Assembly (NCBI GenBank): GCA_036850595.1
Contig: CM072158.1
Coordinates: 9,253,422 to 9,317,421, forward strand
Reading direction: 5' to 3'
DNA: 64,000 nucleotides
Source of the DNA: Rhyacichthys aspro
Taxonomy: Eukaryota > Chordata > Actinopteri > Gobiiformes > Rhyacichthyidae
Shown: one piece after another, positions 1 to 10,675 of the stretch
Layout of the letters: each line of letters starts with the position of its first letter
How positions within the stretch are numbered: position 1 is the stretch's first letter
Notes under the pieces: model-generated
The model's input: the letters and a program-made list of their open reading frames with translations, nothing else
Told to the model about the DNA's origin: nothing
Databases searched by the model: none
Translations under genes and position numbers: made by a program

Positions 1-339
1 CAAAAGATTGTTGTCAGTGTTTTAAAAAAAAACGGAAAGAGAAAGAGTCTCATAAAAGTATTCGATTGACAGAACTGCTCATGACTTGACTGTGAGCACT
101 TCATGATGTGTTTGCCGCATTGTGGATTCTAGTTTACACCATTGACCTTCACACTCTTTATCACCAGGGGTATCAATTTTTAAATCCAATTTCTGCTGGT
201 CCAAGGCATAATACTGTTGTACAAGTCAATTGTCAAGAGGCACCTAAGCAAATCTCTTCCAATATTAACCCACACCCTTTGATAACCTTTGTGAAAAATG
301 TTTTAAAGGTTGTGGAAGGCTACTTATAAGAGTCTTATT

Positions 340-800
340 CGCAGGAGTGTAGAGAAACAGGAGTTGAGTGGAGCCGGAGCCAGAGCTGGAGAGGTGTCTT
401 GGTGTTTTAGGACGACTGTGTCAGGTCAGGCAGAAGAAGACAGCAGACAAGGCGGGATTGGTTAGAAAAGAGGAGCAGAAAGGGCAATTGGGGTGGCATG
501 AGGAGCCAGCTGAGATGAAACATACGGCAGTAAGGTAGGGGACGGGACAAAGGCAGAGGTGCCGAATTAGGGACAAGAAGGTGGAGAGATGAGAGCTGAC
601 AGGACAAGAGAGGTGGAAGGAAGAATAAGAGGCATGGGAAGGAGGGGCTCGGGAAGTGGAAGCCATCAGAGGGTACTCCTGGGGGACCAAAGTAACTACA
701 GAAGGAAGGAGACAGAGACACTAAGAAGGGTTTAGAAAGGCAAGGAAGGACAGGGTGAGACGGACAAGCAAAAAGAAATCCGACAGGAGATTAAGGAGCC
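340..800. repeat. Purine-rich low-complexity tract
   Basis: About 450 bases in which G and A strongly dominate the + strand, in irregular GGA, GAG, AGAA and AAGG runs with few pyrimidine interruptions. It is not a simple tandem repeat. The reverse-strand ORFs here are Ser/Pro/Leu-rich artefacts of the composition. Confidence 0.6.
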
Positions 801-2281
801 AGTGTGCACTTTTGGAGTTCAGTGTGAGAAATAGTGTATGGAAAGCACCCCTAAAGTAAAAACAAAGGTCACTCAAAACATTTGTGTTTGTTGCCTTGTG
901 TTTCCTTTTGTGCACATGAAGGTTTAGCACATTTCTGAATTACATTATTTTATATTTTTAATTTTCTTGTTAAAATCATTATCAGGCCTATTTCCAGTGG
1001 GTTCTTTCATCAGCAACAGCATGATCCTGCACAGCACCATAGCTCTAAACAGAATGATGAGCATAAAGTCATCATTAGTAGAGGCCATCACGCATTTTTG
1101 CTATTAAACCTGTGGTTAATGGAAAAGGCTTGACTTTAAAACACCGTAATGTAGGACAAACCAAGAGCATCTGCAGTTCAACACACTCACTTTCGAATAG
1201 TCACCGGAACATCAGAATACACTGTTGCTTTAGCAGGGAATACACTGTGAGCTTTTTAGATGAATCTGTGTGGAGGACTGTGAAATAAGAAGCATTATGA
1301 GAAGATTGTTCCGAAATGTAAACACCATATGCTGAGTGAGCCTGCCCATCTGAGTCCTCCCAAGCTGTGCAGCCGGCCCACAATGAGAGCTCTTGATTCG
1401 TACAGCTACTGTCTTTGCATATCTAGTGCTAATGTGACAAGTCGGATGAAACCACGGGATTGTTGAGGATACTGTGGGAAGAGCTGAAAGGGACGGACCA
1501 GGAGAAAATGATTAGCATTTCATGAAGGCTGTTTCTGATTCACACATCGCCCGAAGGAGAAACGCCACATGACAATGAAGTCAATCAAGGCACACTATGG
1601 AAGAGGGCATTAAGATGGGTATATGAAGATAAATCTGTATCTGCTATGCATGCGAAAAAGCTTAATCAAATTACTCTTAGAGTCAAAGTATGCTTTATAA
1701 TTTGATTAGTGTATGATAATAAGATTATAGTGTTTATGCAAACAAAGTCACGTTTTACACATTTACTCAGGATACATCCCCAAAATAGGTCATGCTACAG
1801 CTTTGAGGCATCTTCAACTTTTGCACTTTATTATACTGAGCACCATGACGGAGCCGAGACTCAATTAACTCAGACGCATTTTGTCTTTGTGTGTTTTGAA
1901 TCTTTTTTTATCCATTGCCTTTGGCAGAAGAGGAGCCTGTACACTACATTTGCCTGAGTGGAAAGAATAGTAATGCCATCTTGACAACTTGTGCTTATAA
2001 TAATGACTTTGATTTAATGTTTATGTTTGACTTCATACATTTTACAATAAACTACAAAAATAAAACAAACAGCGTTTTACTAAGTGGAAGCATTTTGTGC
2101 TTGAGATCGGCTTTGAATCATGTTAAAGATTTTGATCTTGTATTTTTACTCCTGCTGTTGTCTTGGATTGGTCTTTTTCTCATAAAGGCCACCTATTCAT
2201 TTATCTCCATATTATTTGTGACTGGGTGGAAAAGTACAGATGCAGCTATTGATTATTTATTTTGAGTTTGATTTTCTTTTT

Positions 2282-2318
2282 ACCAACATCAGCTTGTCAT
2301 TAGAGCTGATGTTCTGGT
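2282..2318. repeat. Short perfect inverted repeat (hairpin)
   Basis: AACATCAGCT (2285-2294) is matched exactly by its reverse complement AGCTGATGTT (2304-2313) across a 9-base loop. Three more pairs, ACC with GGT, can extend the stem past a two-base bulge. It is too short for a typical microRNA precursor and may be a remnant of a small inverted-repeat element. Confidence 0.5.
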
Positions 2319-5217
2319 TTTAGTATGATCTCATCCAACCTTGGTCTTGGTCATCATGCAGCATAGTCTTTATCTGGTCTACATTAATTCTAACCGACAT
2401 CAACATCATTAAGGTTTCATAGCAGCTTCTATCTCTGAGAACAATGGCAGTATGGAAAAAAAAAATCAAAGCTCCCTATAAGAATGCATCAGCTGGTCTT
2501 CCTGTCCAAAGGCTATAAAATATTGCTTTCACGTGGCAGGTATTGCCAGACATTAATTACATAGCACACATGGCAGCGCTGCATGAGCTATGTTTTTTAC
2601 AGGTCACTGTTGCTGGGCAAAGAAATTTGATATTTGCCATTCCCACTGCAAATAACCTTTCCAGGTGGTGCTAAGCCAAAGCCAAGGGATAAAGCCAGAG
2701 GTTGAGCACCAGTGGAGCATGATATGTAGTTGGGCCAGGCTACAGCAAATTAATTCTACCATTATAAACACTGCCATTGTCATTCTGGGACAGAGCCCAA
2801 CCTGTGTGCCACGGCTGAGTATGTGGCTACATGGGTCCCTCTGTGTGCAGATGTAGTTCCAGTCTATTGAAGAGTCAGTGGCTTGTATTGGAAGCTATGG
2901 TAATGAAATTAGAGTTAATGTAATAACAATAGCACACCGTCTTGGTTGTGTCCACCCGCTGATGCACTGTGAATGTCCCGCAGGCTACACGTATCCACTC
3001 GAGAAGAGGGCTCGGGGAGAGGAAAGCAGGGAGTCGCCCAAAACTGCAATCTCTTCTGGGAAACAGATAGAAAGAACAAACAGAGACATAGTAAACCCTT
3101 GGGAAATGTTGAGAAGCAGGGACCAATGAAGACAGAAATTGGCCAAACAAAAGGAAAGAGAAAAACTAGACCAAAAAAAAAAACAAAACTGCATATAAGA
3201 GATTGAAGTGTGAAAATGAAAAGGAATGAAAATGATCTGAATTGATGGGATGTGCTCGTCTACTCTTAACAAAAAGAAAATAGCACTGTTGATTGGTAAT
3301 TGTTATGTGCAATTTTACATCATGAGTTATCTGTGGTATTCAGTTTCCTTCCTTTAGTGTGTGTTAGATGTAATATTACTACCTCACAGTCTTTTGTTCT
3401 TCTATTTTACAGCAATTTTATGAAGCTGACTACTTTTGCTGAATGTATTCTCTGCCTTTGCACCATCACGAGCATAAATTACCCGGCAGATGGTTCCAAA
3501 TGTTTTACACACCACACCTTCCTCTGTAATAAACAAGCACAGTTATTTGTGAGTTCAAAACTACTGTTGGGTTTATTTGTAGAAACTTATAACACAGCTC
3601 TTTGCAGGGTTTGCACAATAATCTCTTGAATCTGTGTTATTTTTATCGCTGTTTGCGGTAAGCTTTTCGAACCTCACTGAAATTGGATATTTGAATCCAA
3701 AGACAAGCTTGTTGATGGAATATTAGGAAACACGGGGTTTAGTCATTTAGAAATATGAAAAATCTAAAAAACAGTAAAAATAAAAATCCAAGTTTAATCA
3801 ATTCAATAAAAAGGGGCAGAAAGTGAAGAATGGTGGCCATGGTTGATTCGATTCACAAGGCCTGGTTGCACCACAGTATAATCTAAATAGCCACTGATGA
3901 CCAGGAACAGATAATGACCCCAATAAATGTTTAATAAAGAACAAATTTGGTGAAGAATTATCGAGTCATTATAATATTTTATCAAACGAGGCTCATCCCA
4001 CGTTTGTCTGCGTCCTTCTTCTCGGAAACATTATGCAAACCTTCTCAGGGAGTGTAATATAAGGCTTTGTTAATGGTCCGGATACATTTCCTACGAATCT
4101 CCTAATGTTTCAAGCTTTGAGCACTTAGTCTAACTCGAGCAATAAAAACCAAACGACAGAAGTCAAAAGTAATTTGAACAGTGGCCAATGCCCCAGAGCC
4201 ACCTGCTCACTGAGCCCCTTCTTTGAGTGTATCCCCACGCCTGGACGTTTTCAAAAGCACTTCTGGGCCGTATGAAGAGATGAGGCAGGAGGCGGGGAGG
4301 GACATTTAGATGAGATAAAGGGAGGGGAGGGTGAGACAGAGCAGGGTCCTGTTGTGAACACTGATTACTCTCTGCCCACTTGAGATTGATGGAGAGTGAC
4401 ACAGCAGGCACACTCGCGCAAGCCCAAACACACACACTCACGCAAACACCAGCTCCCGAAGACACACAAAGGACACGGCTCTATTCTGATTAATGGCGCC
4501 TCTGCTACGACTACATCCAGCTCCTGCGGTGTGTATGAACCAGCATCTCCTCCGCTATATATTTCTGTGTGTGTGTGTGTTGAAGTATGTGTCTGTTGGG
4601 GATGCGTGTCCGTGTGGCACTCCCCACCTGTCTTAATTAGACGGAGCTATTAAGACAGATTGCCAGATTAACTAGCATTCCCTTACTGTCTAATGAATAG
4701 CCACATGTAAGCCCCGAGAACACACCGGCGCACAGACACACACGCGCTCACAAAAAGTCAGCAGAGAGTCCCTTGGTAACCCTCATGTCGGGTTTGGCCT
4801 GTGTGAAATGTCATCATCAGACAACGGGTAAACTCTTCACCCCAGCTCATGTGTTAAGTTGAAAGGGTAAATATCAGGTTGCTTATTTTTTTATTAAAGA
4901 GACTTGTCTGTAGTGATGCTTTGTCTCTTTACATTTAAATCCAAAGCAAAGTACAATAAAGATTTACTTGATTTACTTCTCTATTTAGTTAAAATGGTGC
5001 CAGAATTTATAAAACAATGCATATTAGAAATGACAGTTATTATTTTGTATTTTGGTGTACAGTGGGTGGTCCCTCACTATAACGCAGTTCAACTTTCGTG
5101 GCCTCGCTGTTTCGCGGATTTTTTTAGTGCAATTTTGCATGTTTTTTTTGTTTTTTTTTACAGCGCATTGTGTCTGACCTTGGGAAAAAAAAAAGAAAGT
5201 CTTTGGAGAACACGCAC

Positions 5218-5370
5218 ATTGTGTTCTGCGTCCTGATTGGCTAAGGGAGAACTCGTGCATTGTGTTCTACGTCCTGATTGGCTAAGGGAGAACTCGTGCA
5301 TTGTGTTCTGCGTCCTGATTGGCTAAGGGAGAACTCGCCTATTGTGTTCTGCGTCCTGATTGGCTAAGGG
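5218..5370. repeat. 41-bp tandem repeat (3.7 copies) carrying inverted CCAAT motifs
   Basis: Units start at 5218, 5259, 5300 and 5341; the last stops after about 30 bases. Each contains 'gtcctgattggctaaggg', whose ATTGG is a reverse CCAAT box, so four such motifs sit exactly 41 bp apart. The copies differ at only a few bases, indicating recent expansion or homogenisation. The array lies inside the MITE, about 150 bp before the transposase-like start codon. Confidence 0.85.
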
Positions 5371-5520
5371 ACTGTAGACCATTGTCAATCAATCTCCTCC
5401 GTGCCGTGTCTCCTGTACAGTACAGAATGCGTTCGTCCAAATTTACATAAATGTTCGATCGCTAGCAGTGTGACTCTGAAGTGCTGTATGTTTGCAAGTT
5501 TTCTCCCGACAAAACCCACA

Positions 5521-5604
5521 ATGTCGACGAAACGTTCTGCACCGACAAAGGCACCTGCGGTCGCACCCAAAAGACAGAGGAAGATGCTAAGGTTTGAACT
5601 TTGA
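5521..5604 (+). pseudogene. Truncated Tigger-type transposase N-terminus
   Basis: An ATG at 5521 opens a 27-codon frame beginning MSTKRSAPTKAP, followed by a basic KRQRK patch and ML, then a stop at 5602-5604. Tigger/jerky transposases start similarly, with a short Lys/Arg-rich leader ahead of the CENP-B-type helix-turn-helix. Here the helix-turn-helix and DDE domains are missing because sequence leads within 200 bp to the right terminus. It is best read as the relic of an autonomous parent that lost its interior. The similarity is by recall only. Confidence 0.5.
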
Positions 5605-6732
5605 GAGTGTTTAAACAAGAGAGAAATGTGAGAAAATGTTAATGCCTGTCTGAGAAAAGTGTATAAAGTGTGTGGTTTTACAGCCTTAAAACATATATAA
5701 TAATTGTAAAAAATAAAGCTGACTTCTTCGTGGATTTCGGGTTATTTTTAGAATGTAACCCCCGTGATAAACGAGGGACCACTGTATTGGAAAAAGAGAT
5801 ATGTTAACACACACCTTTTGATGGAAAATTTTACACAAACATGAAAGTGACATGACTATAAATGTGCAAAACTTGAACAAACATAAACGAGCACTTATCG
5901 TCTTGCTGTTAGTGTTGATGTGTCATGAGACCACCCCATTAGGAGCTGTATGCGTATGATTGTGACATGTTATATTGTAATGTTTATACCCAAGGCTTTT
6001 CATTTGACTGTACCTACTGTAATTTACCCAGCCTCACTCTCAGTGGCATTGAACACAGAATTAAAGCTCTCGTCTTCTCTGTCAAAAGAGAAGAATACTC
6101 TGAGTTCAAAGTTTTACCCGAGCTGATTATAAAATGTCATATGACCTTCTTTTTTACACAGACATTGTCACAAATCGGGTACAATTTTCCAAACGAGGCT
6201 CCCAGAAATGCTCAAAGTGCCCACTCTTCCATCTGATTATTTATACAATAGCTGCATGTCATGTGTTCAACCTGGCAGAAAATGACCTTTTTAATTTAAA
6301 TGTTGTTTATGTTTTATTCATAAAATAACCCTGAGTGGAATCTGCTTTCGAGTAATACGCCATTTGTGTTTGGTAATTACATTCCGCTTAAATGCTAAAA
6401 TGAATAATTAAGCAGTTAACAAACGAAGCGGTGTAGCTCCGTCAGCTCTTCCTCGCGTCTCGTCCTCGTCCTCGCCGCGGCTCCATCGATCTTTCCCGCT
6501 TCCCACCTTCTTTCCAGCCATGCTTCTTTATTTCCTGGCTGCCCCGGCTCTATACTGCTGGTGAAATAGCAGGTTTGTATATCGGTAGAGCAGGAGAGCC
6601 ACGGAGGATGGATGGGAGGATGGTAGACACAGAGATGGAGAGAGGGAGAGATGCTCTTTTGGTCTAGTGTATTTAATCAATTATGTTCTTCTGCTCCCTC
6701 TGGCAACTCTCCACTTGATATTCTGTCTCCTT

Positions 6733-6760
6733 CACACACACACACACACACACACACACA
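6733..6760. repeat. (CA)14 microsatellite
   Basis: Uninterrupted CA dinucleotides for 28 bases in intronic sequence. Confidence 0.9.
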
Positions 6761-8139
6761 TAAGCGACCGCACACACCCTTCCCATCTCAGTATTTATGG
6801 TTTCAGGGGAACATGGGAAGCAGAGGCCTTTAGGATTTAGCTGTAGACTGTATTTACCTGGTGACAGTCCTATAGGTTCGTGTTGTTGACAGAATTCTTA
6901 CTTTATTGAAATGTTTGACACTTTTTTGATGACCATTCATTTTCTCGGGGGTATTCAACCTGTCTTGACAGAAGTCTAAAAGTAAATATAGTCTTCCAGA
7001 GTAGGGTCAGATTTAACAGTGAATTCACATCACATACATTTCATAGACAGAAGTGAGGTGGATATGTTGTGTGTATTGTCGAGCTCAGTTCATTATAAAT
7101 GCAATGGAAACAATGACATCTTGCCAGTTCCCGGAGAACAACAATGGTCACATATAGAAAAAAAAGTTTCAAGAGTTGTCTGTTTTGGAGTAGACTTTGT
7201 CTTTGCTATTATTGTGAATCTTAACTGACCACAAGTGATTTATGTATTTTTTATCATTCTCAATATTAAAAAAAAAACATCTCCTTGAACATAATAAACT
7301 TGGACTCACTTCGAATCAGTATTAGAATTGGCCCAGCAATAACTTATATAAAGATAAAACATATATCTTCTGACTTGTTTCATCAGTGCATGAATATGAT
7401 ACGTCTGTGTTTGATTTTGTTTTTATTGAGATTTTTGTTGGTATTTGTTAGTGGTCTTGACCCGTTAAGCTTGTACCTTGCTTCTTGCACAAAGTCTTAG
7501 CCTCAAAAAAGCAAAATGGCACAATAGCAAAAGCATCTGTGGTAGTTTTTCTTGAGGTTAACCTCTTTACTCATTGTCCATTTATGTATTATCGACACTG
7601 CAGTTCATTTGTTTCATTTAGGAAGGCTTTGATCTCAGATGCTTCAAGTCCAACTGTAGAAAGGAGACCTACAGCATCCACTCTGCCCACATTTGAAAGC
7701 TTCAGCAGCCTTTATTAGCAGACATTGCTTCACCTGAGCTACTTTATGCCCGTGCTGTCAAATCACACTGTCCCAGACCATGGTATTAAAGGAAATCACA
7801 GGAGCCCATCTGAACATGATCTATAACACCTCAGGGCTGCTCTGAAGTGCTTTTATAGCAGATATCTGGGGAGAACACTTAACAGTCACAGACAGAAGCC
7901 ATCAGCGTAGATGAATGATTTAATAATGCATTACAAATTGTTCACTTGGGGAAAATCAACTGGCTTCTCTGTAGCTCTGAAGCGGATGTTTTGAAGGAGT
8001 AGATTCGACTCTTTCCTTAAACTTAAGTGCTCGGTAAGTGCTTGCAATCGTCTTTAGAATTCGTTCCCTTTAAATATTTAGGACTTTCATTTAAACTTGA
8101 ACTACATAAAGGACGTGTACTCCTAATGTACGTTTTTTT

Positions 8140-8262
8140 TTTGTCAAAACTGTGCAAAGACAAGACCAAAACTTTCGGGGATTTAGAGTTAAGACCAACA
8201 CAACAGTATAATACATTCGAGGAGACCAAGTCAAGACCATGGAGTATTAGAGTCTGGTGAAG
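8140..8262. repeat. Decayed 'accaagacc'-type dispersed repeat
   Basis: Recurrent words 'agacaagacc', 'taagacc', 'gagaccaagtcaagacc' and 'gagtctgg' resemble a common fish repeat rich in 'caagaccaag'. Boundaries are unclear and no terminal repeats are seen. Confidence 0.35.
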
Positions 8263-10562
8263 GAATAATGTATCGAAATAAATACCTTGAATAATCATTA
8301 AAATGGTCACTTAAAACTCTACGCTGAAACTTCCGTGAGTTGTGGAGTTGAGACAAAAACACCAGGAAGAGGACTGCTTTTGGGACCCAAACAGGTGACC
8401 TTTCCATCACCGACTTGTTTGTCTAACCTTCGAGCCTTTGCCGAAAGAGCATTTCCTCTAATTACACCTTCATCCTGCCGCTCCGAGGTGCTTAGTGCTT
8501 CCTGAGCGCGCAGTTTCAGACTCAAGTGTTACATGTGCACGGCAGATGTGTATAGATTTATGATTTAATTCTTGTTTTAATATTAGAACAGATTGGATAT
8601 GCACACACTCGAGCTTTAATGATGCACTCTGGGTAATGATGTCATAGCAGGAAGTGAATTAAGAGCTGTAAACATGAATAATGTGTAGCGGAGCACACGT
8701 GTAGGGATACAGACGGGGGATTAAAGGAGGAACAGGCAGATAGAGGACGCACAATACAAAACTCCTGTACTTCTTTTGCTCTAGAGCTGCAGATCTCGAC
8801 ATATTAAAGATATCATCATCATTTTGACCTTTTCCTTACCTGTAAATGGTACATCTACTGATTTATCACTGAGTAGAACATTTATCATTAGCCAAAATCT
8901 CAAACTAAATGCAGAAAAAAAAAACATTAGCATGGAATTCTAGGCCCAAAACCACTGCAATAGAGCAAATCATTTCATCATATCATATTCATCCATTAAT
9001 CCATTTCTGATATTACTTTAGTTAAGTTGGGGTATTGAAAAGATGATGACCTGTTAACATTTGAAACTTTAAACCAGATTCCTGTCGCTTTTGTTTAGCC
9101 GCACTGTGATTATTTTCTAATTATCTCATTACTCTTCTAACAAAATGCAGTTATCCACAATGATTTTTTTGCAGTGCGTTGAATGTAAATAAGGCGCGGT
9201 GTGGATCTATTCTGGAAACGTGTTTGTGTGACTAATAGCAGACATCAGAGCATCCTACTGATCTAGGGCACAAGGTGACCCTCTCTGTCTCTCTCGTACA
9301 CACAAATACCAGGCACACAATGGCGTCCACTGTAAAACACCTGCTCAGCGTTTCCCTGCTCCACTTTATTCCACTCTTATTCGAGGCTTTCGGTTACGGA
9401 GGGCGCCTCTGTAATGCCACTGGCCATGTAAGCGTGTGGACGTACTTCTCTATGTGTGTGTGATGATATTAATGGACTGCGAAGGTTAACAGCAGGGGTT
9501 TATGGGAGGAGACAAGAGAACACAAGAGGGCAATCCACTTCATAATTTACACTGTTTATGTGAGTCTACATGTGTTGGAGATGTAAGAGCCAAGGTTACA
9601 TTGTTGAGCATATCGTATGGTTATGTAAGGAAACAGCACCTGTTGGTCCGAGCTCAAAAAAATGAAAGCGGCTTACATCAAAGGCTCGATGTATAGAAAG
9701 GGGTTTATTGTACTGTAGCCTCTCATATTTGAATCCATATTGGAAGAAGGATATTTGATTGTCCGAGCTGAACGGCTGTCGCCTCCTCTCCGACTGCCAG
9801 CCGTGACCTGACACTCTTTACTTTGCCAAACACAAGAGCCTTGTTCATCTCCACAGCCAATTAGAGAATCTTATCCCGCTCACTTGATGAAAGACTTGCA
9901 AATTGGGTTCCATCTACAAGTGCTACGCGCCATCAAAGGCTCGGGACATTACATTCCCTGAGTGGCAAAAAGCTAATATTGTTAAAAGTGGTGCTTTGGC
10001 TTTTTGCTGTTTGTTGTTGTTTAGAGCAGGAGAACATTTAAGTGGACAAATGTAGTGCTGCATTATAATCAGAAAGTACAAGAGACCTCATACAGCCTCA
10101 AATAACAAAGGATTTTTTGACGGATGGTTCAAATCCCATAATCAGCAAAAGGAAATGGACAAAACAACGACTTAAAACGTATGCATTTAAGCCACTTTCT
10201 CAAGTAAAGCCATATGTGGATACAAGTGGTAGTATTCCCTGTTACACTGTTAACCACAAAGACTATGTCTGTAACCTCATGCTCAATTCTCCTTCATGTT
10301 GCTTTGAACTAGAACTTAGCAATGACTCGGCGTGTGCAATTTTTTCTGAATCAGAGGCAACACGTGTAGATAATCTATCTCCAGTCAAAGCTCCGATCTC
10401 TACAGAATACAGGAGTTACTATCCACTTTACCTTAAATCCCATAAATCGTTGAATCCACCTTTCTACTTTTAAACTGTGGTTGAACTGATGGCACACTTT
10501 CTGCTTGAATTCATCTACTTTTTATACGTTTCTAACTTGTGTTTTCTCTAACCTTCTCACAG

Positions 10563-10675
10563 GTTGTCAGGGAGTAACATCCCGTCCCCCATTGTAAGCA
10601 ACAAGAACTGGCTCCGCTTGCATTTCGTCACGGATGGCAATCACCGTTACCGTGGTTTCAGCGCACATTATCAAG
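10563..10675 (+). CDS. csmd3: csmd3-like exon: C-terminal part of CUB2
   Basis: Acceptor 'cttctcacag' and donor 'gtaag' bound 113 bp. The first base completes a split codon and the last base starts one (phase 2 in, phase 1 out). Residues 1-37 of the partial protein include LSGSNIPSPIVS, NKNWLRLHFVTDGNH and RYRGFSAHYQ, the final strands of a CUB domain. That NWLRLHF...RGFSA signature is the end of CUB2 in CSMD proteins, placing the window some 300 residues into the protein. The first half of CUB2 is on exon(s) not in this window. A 14.9-kb intron follows. Confidence 0.93.

Larger units (their letters stand above)
5058..5786. mobile_element. Tigger/pogo-like non-autonomous DNA transposon (MITE) with TA duplication
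   Basis: The element runs 5060-5784 between TA dinucleotides (5058-5059 and 5785-5786), as expected of Tc1/mariner/pogo targets. The left end reads CAGTGGGTGGTCCCTC and the right end, reverse-complemented, CAGTGGTCCCTCG, so the left copy carries a 3-base insertion. Next inside the left end come the 'cctcgctgtttcgcgg' words typical of Tigger-type repeats. A four-copy 41-bp tandem array and a transposase-like N-terminal stub lie within. Only about 725 bp remain, so it cannot encode a full transposase. Class assignment is from recall of the terminal sequence. Confidence 0.8.
1..10562. other. Upstream intron of the csmd3-like gene (no exon seen)
   Basis: The exon at 10563 begins with the third base of a split codon, so the preceding exon must end two bases into that codon, probably Trp (TG|G). 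I looked for the first half of CUB2 (its CGG start and a Tyr-Asp-x-Leu-Glu-Ile strand) ending that way and found none, so this stretch is probably all intron. It holds a purine-rich tract, a short hairpin, a Tigger-like MITE, a CA repeat and a possible conserved AT-rich patch, listed separately. The ORFs here are short and resemble nothing I know. Confidence 0.65.

Noticed and set aside
407..721. Reverse-strand 104-codon ORF
   Set aside because: Ser/Leu/Pro-rich product of the purine tract with a second overlapping frame open.
10126..10136. tRNA/SINE B-box-like 'ggttcaaatcc'
   Set aside because: No A box at the expected distance, no tRNA fold and no repeat boundaries; chance match.
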